From: Leucaena leucocephala
Taxonomy: Eukaryota > Streptophyta > Magnoliopsida > Fabales > Fabaceae
Assembly: GCA_037074615.1 (NCBI GenBank)
Contig: CM073547.1
Span: 3,658,001 to 3,722,000, forward strand
Direction of reading: 5' to 3'
Length of the DNA: 64,000 nucleotides
Of the stretch, positions 11,596-23,726 are shown piece after piece; position 1 is the stretch's first letter; each line of letters opens with the position of its first letter. The notes below the pieces were generated by a model. The model made no database searches and was not told the origin of the DNA. It saw nothing but the letters and a program-made list of their open reading frames with translations. The translations under genes were made by a program, and so were the position numbers.

Positions 11596-12445
11596 ACATA
11601 ATCCTATTATTCATTTAATTGCCATCATGGATTAAATTGAACATTGCTTGTAATTTTTTTTCCAGCATTTTCCAAGTCTAAAGGGAATCGATCTATCGTA
11701 TTCAAACGATCTGATTGCAGTGCCAGATATATGTGTCATTTCCCTACGATTGAATATATAAATATTTATGGTCGTGTGAGTTTGGCTCAAATTCATTCTT
11801 CTTCAAATGTCTTGGGAAGGAATGTCTATTTATCTATAGAAGAGAGTGGGCCAGCGCAGGTAAACTTTGGGGGCAGCAGTGTGAAGTGGACAAGTTCATC
11901 GTCAGGGTTAGCGATTGTGCGCAATTATTTGGATCTTCCCAAGTTGTCATTGAATAAAGTGGCAATGAAGGTCTTGGCATGGGGCCAGATCATCTCGGGT
12001 GTTGGATTTAAACATGTGGCAATGCCATTGGCAGAAGAGACAGCAGAATATAGATCTTCACTTCCATTTGTGAGGAGACTTGAATGGTTTGAGGGTCCAA
12101 TTGAGTTTGGGCATTATGATTTCAACCATCATTTTACCTATCATCCTCATGATGGTGACCATCATCTTTTTTCCAACACTGGCTATACATTTGAAGTGAA
12201 TGTGAGGGCAGATCAGATAGAGGAGAAACGGCTGTGGTGGGGCCATTATTGATTAATGAAGATCAAGTGGTGGCCACGATTACATTAATAAAAGACAAAG
12301 AAGAGAAAGAAGAAGATTGTTATAGTGATAAGAGTGCCACAACGGTAATAACTAGAATCGTAGTTCCCAACAGCATGGCTAGCTGGTCATTATTGATGAA
12401 ACTGAGATAAAACAAAAGTGATATTATTGGGAGAGCAGGACGAAT

Positions 12446-13901
12446 GAACCAACATGGCAACGCCGCAATACAAAGAATTCATTAAAATCCATAGGAGTCT
12501 CAATAGTTATATTAGTTCTTCAATTTAATTTGTTTCTATGTTTTAGTTTTTTTAATTAGACTTTACCTTAAAAAATTCTTTTTTCAGATATGACTGAAAC
12601 TGTGTGGCCGTGACTTTTTGTGTATCCTATTGTCATTCTGCCATTGGGACTGATGATATCTTCATCGTGTGCCAACAAATGTAAGCCATTCAAATTTCTA
12701 AAACTTTTAATATCGTTCTTTTTAAGGTATTAGCGCATCCAACACACTAAATTAATTTAAGTAGTGCAAATATTTTAAAATATTTTATTAGTATAATTAG
12801 CTAATTCTATTAATATATTTTAAATTTCCGTCTTAACCCTTCCATTTAATTTTTTATATATTATTATTTAAAATTTTACCTATATAATTAAATTTTTATT
12901 TTTTTAAAAAAATTCTAATAAAGATATAATTATCACTATAATCCGGGAAGGTTAAGAGGGTATCGAAGTGATAAATGGCTTATAAAAAATATTTTTAAAT
13001 AATTTTTGGATAATTTTTTTAAAAAAAGTGATAAATGGCTCATCTTCGTGGTGAGCAGCAACTCGCATGGATGACTTCTTACATAGTGAGTTGGTGACAT
13101 GTGACCGCCGTCTTTTTTCATTCCTTCTAGCAAGCAGATGACAACTATGGCAAGCTGTAATGTCTTCTTAGAGAGAGAGGGAAGAGATACGAAAAAATAT
13201 AAAAAAAATTATAAATAAAATATTATTTAGATAATTAATAATTTTTTTTATTATTTTAAAAATTAATCTCAGTAATTTATCTAAAATTTTAATTTTAACT
13301 TATAGTTTGATCTAAAAATTATTTTAAATAAATATAATTATTTATTTTAAAAAATTTAAAATTATTTTTTTTAACACCGCAAGTTTTTAAAGGTGCTAAA
13401 TAACGGTAAAATTTTTGTTCATCGGAATCCTAATGGCAAAATGGCCACTCTCTTTCATTTGTTAAATTTGTTAAAAAAATAATGTAAGTATGATATTAAA
13501 ATATGATATGACAAAAAGTTTAGGTAGACAGATTCAAACAGAAATTTAAGATTTATTAGTAGATATTGCTAGTTGTATAAAAAATATTTTAAAATATTAA
13601 TTATATTTTTAAATATTTAGAGTATTAATTATATTATTAAAAATATTTTAAAATATTAATTATCCCATTGACTTTGTCTTTCCTAAAGTCAGGTATCTAT
13701 CAAATCAAAGCGTTGTCGTGTGATGTTGGCCATTATTTTTTCTTTTTTCTGTATTTCTTCCGAAAGACATGTGGGTGCACGGGACGAACATGGACCCACA
13801 CGGCAACGTCAATAAAAAAGTGACAATAACCCCTCAAGCTAGAGCGGCGACGTGACCTTATGACCCTAAAAACATGTTTGGTAGTAGAATAACCAATACA
13901 T

Positions 13902-13940
<39 letters not shown>

Positions 13941-15640
13941 AACGATTCCATCTTATGTCACATCGAATGATCATTGATTAACTTTTAAAATTAAAATTAA
14001 AAAAAAATTAGTCTAAATTTTAATTTAATTCTTTTAAAATAAATAATTATATTTATTTAAAAAATTAAATTAAATTATAATTTAAAATTAAGATTTTAAA
14101 TAAACTATTAAAATTTATTTTTTAATAATAAAAAAATTTATATATTATCTAATTATTATTTTATTTTTCTTATATTATTTCTTTTCTCCTTTTTACTCTT
14201 TTTTTTCTCTTATCTATTCTCTCTTTTTTACCCTCTTTTCTTTATCTTATATATTCTCTTTTTTCTACACTCTTTTCTCTCTCTTATCTTTTCTCATCTT
14301 TTTTTAATTTTAATAAAAATTCTTTTAGTAATAACTATTAAAATATTTATTTAAAATTATTTTTTTATAAATTTTTTTTAAAAATATTTTTTAAAAAAAT
14401 ATAAAAATTATTTTATAAATTATTTTTTAAACTCTTATCTAAATAAATTATTTATTATTCATTTTAATTAATTTTTTAGACATTATTTAGTTCTAGTTTT
14501 TAAAAAATAGATTTCATATAAATGTATTTAATTAAAAAATAGATAAGATACAAGATTTAAAATTTTATTTTTTTTATATTCTATCTTATACTCCTCTAAA
14601 AATAGGGTTTTTGTGGGGAAGAAAAATAATAAGCTACAATCAGATATTGCCCATGATATTATTTTTTTTAATATTTCAGTGTGGCCCTTTAGAATAAAAC
14701 GTCGCTGTGCGCTCTGTGCTTCTTGTTTTATTTTGGCTTTCACACTTACACAGTCACACTTTCACTCAATATATATAATATAATATAGTATAATTTGTAT
14801 ATATACTAATATATATTTATATATTAATATTATATATATCTTATAATTATAGACATTAAAGAGATAGAATTTTAAAATTGTATCATATTTTCTAATTTTA
14901 ATTTCTTCATAAATTTTAGAGAGGTAAAATATTTTAGGAATGCTATTTAGGTTAGGAATATTTTTTCCTATATAAGCTTATATATAATTAATATAAAAAT
15001 ATATATTTTAAGGTAAGTGTATTGACAAAAAGTTGTATGTATATATTATAATATATTTATGTCTTATAATTATAAAATTAATGACATAATATTAACATTT
15101 TTTTCATATTTTCTAATTTCTTAATTTTATAAGATATTAAAAAATATATTAAAATTAATGGGATAATATGTTAAAATTAATGTAGTTATACTTTGAAGTG
15201 CATATAAAAAATATTTTTACCATATATAAATGATGTAATAGGCTTTCTAATATTTATATTTTAAAAAATAATAATTTTGATATAAGTATTGTAAAAGAAT
15301 AGGGAAGAAAATATAAATAAAAAAATAATGATATATTTATCAACTTCTAATTAGTTTTTTTCACCTCCCTTCTTCTATTATGAACTAAATAAAAAATATT
15401 ATTTTTCTTATCTTTCAAACAAATAAAATTTATAACCTCACCTACCTTCTATCTCCTCCTCTCACCTAATGAAACAAAGCCTAATCCTTAATCAACACAT
15501 TGTTACACTTTTATAGCTAGATTTGTAGGCATATTAAATTAAATTATATTAAAACCTAATCTATTTTAATCATCTTAGTCTTTATTATAAGGAGTCTTTT
15601 TATGTTCTAGTCTAAAATATAAATTGTCATGTAAAAGTAA
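12446..15640. other. AT-rich intergenic DNA with decayed repeats
   Basis: No gene was recognised. About 13,200-13,380 and 13,940-14,450 resemble decayed MITE family A. The second piece shows the pyrimidine-rich core in reverse (ctcttatctattctctc) at about 14,205-14,290. A TA run lies at 13,907-13,935. The pieces at 12,990-13,150 and 13,690-13,860 are less AT-rich but match nothing I know. The remainder is low-complexity A and T. Confidence 0.4.
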
Positions 15641-15734
15641 GCTAATGAAGCAACACGGCAATCAATCCAGTAACAAACGCATGCACATGGAAGCTTCCCA
15701 GAAAGAGGATAATAAGAGACTGATCCAAACAAGA

Positions 15735-16260
15735 TATAAATACGTGAGAGAGGCATTTTGTTGAAGAGAAAGCAAGTCTGCAAATTCTGAAGCTTCCATT
15801 TTTGAGACCTTCCCTCCAGATCGATCCAGGTTATTTGTTCTCTTCCACATACTTGCTTAATCCCTTGGATCTATCATCCATCTACTGTTTTGCAAGCATT
15901 CTTTTCCCGGAATTAATCTTCACAGAAAAATTCTGCAAAAGGTTTTTGCTGTTTTCTTCTCCTAGTGCTGTTGATTCAATCTCCTCCTTAGCTACCTTAC
16001 TGTCGTCCATCTAATACTAATACTTAAACGGTGAGACTTTTTATACTTTTAACTTGGAAAAAACAAAGTCCCATAACCAAGATATATGTGGGTGGATTGT
16101 GGACTTGATCTATTGACTAACACTCTTCATTTATTTTAAGAACTTGTTTGAAGTCTGCAGGTCCCAAAGCTGACATTTTTCCGATCTTTCCTTCACATAT
16201 ATCCACGTCCATACCTTCGTTCTTCTCTTCTTTGTCTTCACTTGCTTCATCCATCGCTCT
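15735..16260 (+). promoter_or_regulatory. TNL-1 5' leader segments, types 1 and 2
   Basis: The type 1 leader (about 15,735-15,840) has agagaaagcaagtctgcaa, cttccatttttgagac and the donor-like gatccag|gttatt. The type 2 leader (about 16,150-16,210) has gaagtctgcaggtcccaaag and ctgacatttttccgatc. A matching acceptor, tttcag at about 16,882, lies just before the coding exon. I infer an untranslated first exon, with two alternatives, spliced over about 0.7-1 kb to exon 1. Confidence 0.5.
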
Positions 16261-16880
16261 TCTCAATTCGTTCTTCTTTGGTCAATCGTTTAGCAAACAA
16301 TTCGCGACCCGCTATTTTGATTTATTAGGAGTTGATCTCCATCCTAAATATAAGACCACTTTATTTTATTTATTTATTTTTTTAAATTATTCTTATAGAT
16401 ATTATTTTAATAATAATTAAATAAGAAATACATGAGTAAAATAAGAAAGATGATTTAGGTATTTTAAAAAAATATTATATTAACCACTTTATCTAATTTT
16501 CTTAATACTGTATCAAATAACATAAATGTCCTATCTAAAAATTGAATCGAACTTAAGACCTAAACTATCTAACAAGAAGTTACACCATAACTATACTTAC
16601 TCTATGTTTCCTTCTTTATTTTCTAAGTTGATTTTAAGAACAATCCGTTTAAATAAGTTTTCATATTTTCTTTGTTCTAATGACCTTTTTCAGAACAATC
16701 ATCTATATTTTTTTTTTCTTTTAAATTTTTTTCCCCAACAGATAACTTCATAAAACTACTCTATGATGAACATAACAATTTAAAACAGAACTAAACAAGA
16801 TCTATATTTAATTTGATGGGTTTCACATCCTTGGCCGTACTTGTATGTCCTTATATAATTCTCTTTCTATCGACTTAGTT
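16261..16880. other. Leader intron of TNL-1, AT-rich
   Basis: This sequence lies between the leader segments and the coding exon. It has no gene. The short frames at 16,526-16,753 are AT-rich and unlike any protein I know. Confidence 0.4.
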
Positions 16881-16934
16881 TCAGGTTGCTGAAGGTTTAA
16901 GCTAGAGATTGCTATCCAAACCATTTTTCTAATA

Positions 16935-19900
16935 ATGCTCGGAAAAGCTTTATTGATCCTATTGGGATCAGTATCAATTTCCAGAGCTATCAGATTCATC
17001 TCTCATTCGCTTAATCGTAACCAACCTGTTGCTGTTGATGATAGGTATTAACCTCACAGTCTTTAATTATTTTCTTGTTTGATTTAATTTGCTCCTATAT
17101 ATAACCCAATATTAATTTGCTGACGGTTTTTTTTCTATCTGTAGTTCTCAAGATGATCTTATTTTAACTCAAACGTTATCTCCTCCTGCTACCAAGTATA
17201 ATGTGTTCCTTAGTTTTAGAGGAGAAGATACTCGCCACTCTTTGGCAAGCCATCTTTACAACGGACTTCGTAATGCAGGCATTCACACTTTTATTGATGA
17301 CAATCTCCGCAAAGGAGAAGAGATCTCACAAGTTCTCTTGACAACAATAGAGGAATCAGAAATATCAGTGATTATTTTTTCTGAGAATTATGCTTCTTCA
17401 ACATGGTGTATGGATGAACTTGTTCACATATTAAAATGCAAGGAAGATTATGGAAGGGTTGTGATACCTATTTTCTATAAGGTAAATCCTTCAAACATAC
17501 GCAAACAAAATGGGAGTTTTGGGAAGGGATTTGATGTATTGAAGCAAAGATTTAAAGACAACCAAGAACAATTGCAGAAGTGGAGAAATGCTTTAATCCA
17601 ATCTACAAGTATCTCTGGATGGGATTCCACTACTATCAGGTAGCTAGCTTAAAAAATGTTCCCTTTGTTGATGGTTTTGGGTATTTATTTAATTAATCCT
17701 TAGGATTCTAGCAAATTATTGTAGTTGTTTTTATTTTCTACCTATTAAATATGCCTTTTCTTTTGATTGACTTTTGTGCTAGAGCTGAATCCAAACTTAT
17801 TGAAGAATTTGTCAAAGACATTTTGAGCAAGTTGAAGTATAAGTCATCATCTTATCTTGAAGAACTCTTTGGCATTGCTCCTCATATCGCAAGTATTGAA
17901 AAACTGCTAACTGAGGCTCGCATTGTGGGAATATGGGGTATGGGTGGTGCGGGTAAGACCACTCTTGCTAAAGCTTTATTTCATGAGTTGAAAACTCAAT
18001 TTGATGCTTTCTCCTTTCTTGACAATGTCAAAGAGAAATTGAAAAGAATTAGTTTGGAGGAGTTACAGAAGAATTGCCTCAAAGAATTATTAAAAGATGA
18101 GGACATTGACATCACTGACATAAAATCTACTTTTGTTAAAAATAGGCTTGAAGGGAAAAAAATTCTTGTTATACTTGATGATGTGGACAACTCAATAATA
18201 GCTGAAGAATTAACCAAAGTGTGTGATTGGTTTGGGGAAGGAAGTAGAATTATAATCACATCAAGAGACATGCAAGTGCTTAAGAATGCTTCTGCATTTT
18301 CAACATATCATGTTCCGAGATTGGATTTTGATGATGCCTTTCATCTCTTTAGTTTAGAAGCATTCAAGCAAAATGAGCCAGATGAAGGTTACATGGAGTT
18401 ATCAAAATCAGTAGTGAAATATTGTCAAGGAAACCCATTAGCCCTAAAAGTGTTGGGCTGCTCTCTCTATGGCAGAGGAAAGCAAGAGTGGGAAAGTTCT
18501 TTGGAAAAACTAAACCAAGCTCCACCCAAGGACATTGTTGATGTTCTAAAATTGAGCTTTGATGGACTTGATGAGAATCAAAAGAATATGTTTCTTGACA
18601 TAGCATTTTTCATCAAGGAAAGAGCTGAAGTTTCTTTGGACCTAATAAGCGGATTATATGGCTCTTCTGTAGATATTGACATAAGTGTTCTTAAAGATAG
18701 ATCCCTCACTTCATTTGATCATAATGGCTATATTGAGATGCATGATCTTGTGAGGGACATGGGGGTTGAAATTGCTAGACAACAGTCATTCTCTAATCCT
18801 AATAACCCTGTTCGACTGCGAAGCCGTAAGGACATTTATGATTTTTTCATTAGTAACAAGGTAATAGTTGAATTTATCTATTTTTTTATCATATTAATTA
18901 TTAGATTCTGAGTTATATTTGTTTGTCACCATGTTTCTCGATGGAGGTGATAACGTGGTCTACATGGTTTCGGGCTTCATATCCTTTTACTTTTTGTACC
19001 GATTTACTAGTGCATCAGATTCGTAGGGATAGTCTTCATTCCATATCCTATAATTGTTTTTGTCGTTACTCTTTAGTTCATACTTTTTTATTACTTCTAC
19101 TATTCTTAATATATGATCTAATTGGACAGTTGATCTTGATTTTAAATATAAAATATATTTTTTATATTTATCAATTTTTTTAAATTATCTTTATTAATAT
19201 CCTTCAATAATAATTAACTAAGAGAGGGAGGGATAGAGTTAAGAAAGATTGTTAGAATATTTTAAAAAATACTATATAAAATAATTTAACTAATTTAATT
19301 AGATTAATAAAATTAGTTAAATAAATCTAATATTAAGAACTAAAAGAGTAAATATTTATGTATGTCAAGCCATGTTTTAAGTGAATATTTGCTTTTATAG
19401 TTATATTAAATATCTGCGCATGCATGTATACCGGCAAACGTAGGAACTTTTTAATAAAATGCACAATAACTTTATTAATTTGGATATTTCAAAAAGCAGA
19501 TGTATTAAACTGTTCTACAGTATTTTTTTAGGTAATAATAATTGTGTTTTCCTTGATTTGCTACTACTAGGCTGGCATTGAAGCCGTTCGATGCGTGTCA
19601 CTGGACTTGAGCAAGATGAAAAGGATGATTACATGGAAGGCTAGTGGTTTTCGAAAGATGTATAATTTAATATTCCTTAAAGTTTACAAGTCTGATGATG
19701 GGAGAAAGTCTCTACAGTTGAATCTTGTTGGAGATTTGGATTATCTTCCTGAAGAACTAAGATTTTTGAGTTGGGAAGAATATCAACTATCGCATGTGCC
19801 GTTGCATTTCTGTGCCGAGAATCTTGTTACACTTGAAATGCGGAATAGTAATGTCAAACGGCTTGGGAATGGAAGTCAGGTGCGTATCATATCTCATACG

Positions 19901-20654
19901 TCACAATTTTTTTTTTCTTGAGATGAGACGTCTAAGATATCGCATCGAACATCAACCAAATTAAATCATTCATAGTGCAGATATTCATGTTTGGTTTACT
20001 AGCTTTAAGTTGATGATTAAACTGTAGGTACGTGCAGTTACCAACTTCATTTAACAGTACTTCTTTTTCTTTCAGCATTTTCCAAATCTAAAGAAAATCG
20101 ATCTAAGCTTTTCAAAAGATCTCAGTGCACTCCCAGATCTGTCTGATATCCCTAAGATTGAAAATATGTATCTTTATGGTTGTGAGAGTTTAGCTCAAAT
20201 TCATTATTCTTCAAAAGCCTCGGGAAGGAATGTCTCCTTATATATACAAAATGGTCGGTCATTGAAGATGAACATTGAGAACAGGTTTACAATAAAAGGG
20301 CCAAATCGATCGGAGTTTGAGATTGTTCGCAATTATTCGGATGCTGGCAAGTTGTCATTGAATAAAGTGACAATACATGGCAAGATCATGTCCAATGTTG
20401 AATTTAAATATGTCGAAATGCCATTGGAAATGGAAAAGACTCCAGAATTGAGAAAAGGGAGAAAAAGATTCGCAGATTTACTTCCATATGTGTGGAGAGT
20501 TGAATGGACAGAGAGTCCAATTGATTTCAACCAACATTATAACTATAATCTTCATTATAGAGATCCTTATTATTCTCTTGACACAGAATATTATTTTACA
20601 CTTGGAAGACAAGTGGCAAGGATGACGACATGTTATGATCAGGAATTTAGTTAA
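16935..20654 (+). CDS. TNL-1: TIR-NB-ARC-LRR receptor truncated by a retrotransposon
   Basis: This would be an intracellular immune receptor. The exons are 16,935-17,044, 17,145-17,639, 17,783-18,860, 19,571-19,879 and 20,076-20,654, all with GT-AG borders and compatible phases; the product is 856 residues. Residues 1-36 are hydrophobic (LLILLGSVSISRAIRF). The TIR domain (about 54-200) has VFLSFRGEDTR and YASSTWCMDELVHI, which holds the expected NADase glutamate. NB-ARC (about 215-560) shows the P-loop GMGGAGKTTLA, kinase-2 ILVILDDVD, RNBS-B GSRIIITSRD, GNPLALKVLG and MHDLVRDMG. Exons 4 and 5 carry LRRs. The paralogue start codon is ATC here, so the next in-frame ATG (16,935) was chosen. At 20,631 the frame enters a Gypsy LTR and stops after CYDQEFS. 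Without the element the frame continues at 31,384-31,578. A shortened protein is possible. Confidence 0.82.
19120..19350 (+). repeat. AT-rich dispersed repeat family D, copy 2, in TNL-1 intron 3
   Basis: The blocks gattttaaatataaaatat, ccttcaataataattaacta, agagagggagggatagagtt and aatttaactaatttaatta align with 11,370-11,590 and with the reverse complement of 43,975-44,200. It lies within intron 3 of TNL-1, just before the conserved intron block at about 19,350. Confidence 0.55.
20626..20630. repeat. Target site duplication CGACA, left copy
   Basis: The five bases CGACA directly before the 5' LTR are repeated directly after the 3' LTR at 31,379-31,383, as expected for integrase-mediated insertion. 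Confidence 0.95.
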
Positions 20655-23521
20655 CATATATGTATATTCAGTGTAGAATATTTCGAATGAGAAGTGTTAG
20701 CTGAGTGGTTCACGTGGCGAAGGGGAAACCATCCGGCCAGGGTTCGAGTCGCAGCGAAAGCGGAGGTGAATTGTTTTTTTCTCAGACGCGTGAAATTACC
20801 ATTTTGCCCCTCTGTCTATTTCCACCGAATCCTCTGCTCTTCTTCATCATTTTCTTCTTTCTTCCTGCGAGCCGCGAACAGAGACGGCAGGCTGCAGCGT
20901 GGGCAGGTGCGGGACGGCAGGAGCTCAGCGTGCGGCGTGGGAGAAGAGTACACGGCACGGAGAGTCTCGGTCATCATCTTTATGAAGCTTTCCGCCCCGC
21001 TCTCCTTCTTTTTCTGTCGGCAATGACGCTGCTGTGAGAGGGAGAATGGAAGGCGCAGGAGTGTTGCAAGCTTAGTGAGCTGGGTGCTAGCGCCAGTGGT
21101 TACTTCTTCCGGTAAACCACCCTCGTGGTTGTTGTCGTCGCCGTGTTGCAGCTGTTCGTCACCGTTCTTTGCTACTGTAGCAAGTCTCTGCTACTGTAGC
21201 AAGTCTTCGAATTCAATTTCCAGGTTGCTCTTCGGTGGTCGGCTCTGTGGACGCTGTGAGTAAGCTTCTTAAACCATAATCCATATTCAAATTCTTTCGT
21301 TTCTTTCCAGCTAGTTATCTTGAGCAGTTGAGCTCACTCCGTTCAGTTTGGACTCCGGTGTTCCCCTGTTTTGGGGTGTCATTGTTAGGACCGACGACTG
21401 TTCTCGTCGCTGTCATCTATTGTCACCGTAGCAACTTTATATCTTTGGCATTCTTCTCTGTCGCTGCTTTGCAGTGCTTCGCGGGGAGGGTGTGTGATCT
21501 CTGGGTTTAGGAAAGGAAGGAAGTATGGAAGAATGAAGGATGTTGGAGTTGCATAACCTCCATGGAATTTTAACAGTGCGTGGTATGTTGTCGGAACTCT
21601 CTTCTTCTGTTGTTTGTGGACATTGCTGCTGTGTGTATGAGTATGTTAAGCCATTGTTCTGTTAAGACCGCTGTCCAAAGAAATGATTTATGTTACTGTT
21701 GGAAACGATTGTATATATGCATGTGTGCTGTCAATGGTTATGAACAATGAGCATTCCTGTCACTTTGTTTCTGTGGATTGTGCACTGTGTATGCTGCTGA
21801 GGTGTGTGCGTGGTTATGTTGACAAAGGAATGAGGTTACGGTTATGAGTTAGAAGAAAGAAGATAAAGGAAATAGAGTTGCTTTTGATAGGAATAAGATA
21901 ATCTGGAAGTATGAAAACTGGAAATGTGTATGTTTCAACCCAGATTACTTTTGGAAGTAACTATATTATGTGTGAAAGCTTGCTGTTTTGGGAAGAAATG
22001 GAGAAGGAGATAATGTGAAATATTTAGAATATTCAAGTATTAACAAGTATTTGTGTGACTTATGGTGATTGGGTTAAATCAAAAGCACTATGAGATAAAA
22101 GAGCTGAATGTCACTCTTGGATGGAATATGGAATTTAACAGTTTGGAAAAGAAATAAAGATAAGACTTTTAGTGAATGATTATGGCTGTTTGCAAAGATT
22201 GAAACTGTTCAAATTGTGGTTTTTGTCTGTTAGCTCATGGAATGCTTTATTTTCGGGATTTAGGGAAATGAAGGGAGATTGATATTCTAAAGCTTAGAGC
22301 AAGAATAAATTATATTTAGAGAATTCCAGGTGAGTGAATAACGTTCCCTAAAATTTACATTTTTCAAATGCATTGTTATTTCAAATGATGAATTTCAAAT
22401 ATGGATTTCGGAAAGCAAGTTTTATGAAAGTATGGTTTAAATCGTTAGAAATGATTTTCTCTCGATTAATTTACAAAAGATTACGATTATGCATGAAAAT
22501 GGATAAAGAGGCTTTAGAAAAAGATTTGACAGTGAACTGATGTTATTCATGAAATATTTTTCTGTGAATTGCATATGTTTTTACAGTAACTTGATTTTGT
22601 ATATTCATGCTGGGGTAACAGAAATTCAAAGTGACTTTATCAATGATTATGATATTTGAAACGATTGAGATTATGTTATGTGAAAAGGACCCCACGCATG
22701 ATAGAAACGTTTTAGGACAGAATACAGAACGCTGGTTGCTAACAGCAGTACTGTTAGTCCTTGGTGCACCTTGGTACTCGAGCTCGACAGATTGTGGCAT
22801 AGCCACCAGAATTATTTCGTGGGATTCGTTCTCGCGACAGTTTGTGGCCTTGAGCCACCAGAATTATTTCGTGGGATTTATTCTCGCGACAGTTTGTGGC
22901 ATAGCCACCAGAATTATTTCGTGGGATTCGTTCTCGCGACAGTTAGTGGCTTCGAGCCACCAGAATGGTTAGTTACCCTCGTGGACTGTGTGTCCACGTC
23001 TGTTTTCGTTCTGTTGAAGTCCTACAGAAAGATCATGGTTATGAAAAGATTGTTTTGGATCAGTTATGTGAAACAGTTAGTTCATACGGTTATTTCCCCT
23101 GAAATACAAATGTTTATGAAAAGGTTTGCATTAGATTATGAAGTGTTAAGAAAATACATTTTTAAGATAATTATGCATTGTTTATTTTCCGCATTCTTAT
23201 AAATCATGTTTTTGGGACGTTATTCACGAGTAGATTTTTAGCTTCAGATAGTGCAGGTGACCCTATTTCTCCAGCTGAGCGGTAAAGAGCCTTGCTGTTG
23301 ATCCGAAGTTTCATTTGATAAGAACTACTTTTGATGTAATTGCTTCTTAAGAACTTTAATTATTTTGGAAAGGAAAGTGCTCTGCATGAACCTTAGAAAA
23401 TGTTTGTATGATTTTGAAAAATGCTATGGAGAATTAATGGTTTTACTTAAAATGATAGGCTTTCAGAATATGATGTATTCATATTCTGTGCCGGTCACGG
23501 TCCAGAAATAGGGACGTGACA
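20631..23521 (+). repeat. 5' LTR of the Gypsy element
   Basis: The LTR is 2891 bp, starting tgttatgatcagg and ending gggacgtgaca. It includes a 50-52-bp tandem repeat at 22,801-22,968. Its short open frames (for example 20,694-21,026) also occur in the 3' LTR and are not genes. It should contain the promoter and start of the element's transcript; I did not fix a TATA box. Confidence 0.95.
22801..22968 (+). repeat. Tandem 50-52-bp repeats inside the 5' LTR
   Basis: Three units start at 22,801, 22,853 and 22,903, each opening agccaccagaattatttcg and closing with ctcgcgacagt plus a variable tail. A partial fourth starts at 22,955. The same array is in the 3' LTR at 30,658-30,825. The related solo LTR has only one to two units near 38,005-38,080. 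Confidence 0.9.
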
Positions 23522-23524
23522 GTT

Positions 23525-23537
23525 TGGTATCAGAGCC
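23525..23537 (+). other. Primer binding site (initiator Met tRNA)
   Basis: The sequence tggtatcagagcc begins three bases after the 5' LTR. TGGTATCAGAGC is the usual plant LTR-element primer site, complementary to the 3' end of initiator methionine tRNA. Confidence 0.92.
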
Positions 23538-23726
23538 TAAGTTTTTCTATGGTTAAGCAGAGCAGAGATACTTCGGTGGAGTCTCAATTATCGTTATGAA
23601 CCCGGGCATAACTGTAGTTGTGGCATCTCTGAAGATCTCTAAAAGAAATTCAAAAGTGGTGTTTTTCCTATGATTTCAGAAACGAACTTATAAACTGAAT
23701 ATTTTCTATGTTTTATGAATAGTTAA

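Larger units (their letters stand above)
10695..12445 (+). pseudogene. Collapsed TNL pseudogene: exon 1 fused to exon 4, broken exon 5
   Basis: Exon 1 starts at ATG 10,695 (MDGTIALTLT) and meets a stop after ten codons. At about 10,740 the text jumps straight into exon 4 (corresponding to SDFRKMYNL), so the TIR and NB-ARC exons are deleted. Exon 4 is split by a MITE-like insert (about 10,857-11,214), then loses its 3' end and splice donor in a second deletion near 11,253. Exon 5 starts after a good acceptor at 11,666 (HFPSLKGIDLSYSNDL). It carries a 2-nt insertion near 11,730, continues as RVSLAQIHSSSN to WWGHY, and shifts frame again near 12,240. The last recognisable piece corresponds to SDIIG near 12,420. 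The copy cannot make a receptor. Confidence 0.8.

Noticed and set aside
22801..22968. Regular repeats of about 50 bp that could suggest a CRISPR array
   Set aside because: The units are direct tandem repeats with no spacers, inside a plant LTR.
20694..23202. Several open frames (20,694-21,026, 20,705-21,037, 22,631-22,972, 22,771-23,202)
   Set aside because: They lie inside the 5' LTR and recur in the 3' LTR; none resembles a protein family.
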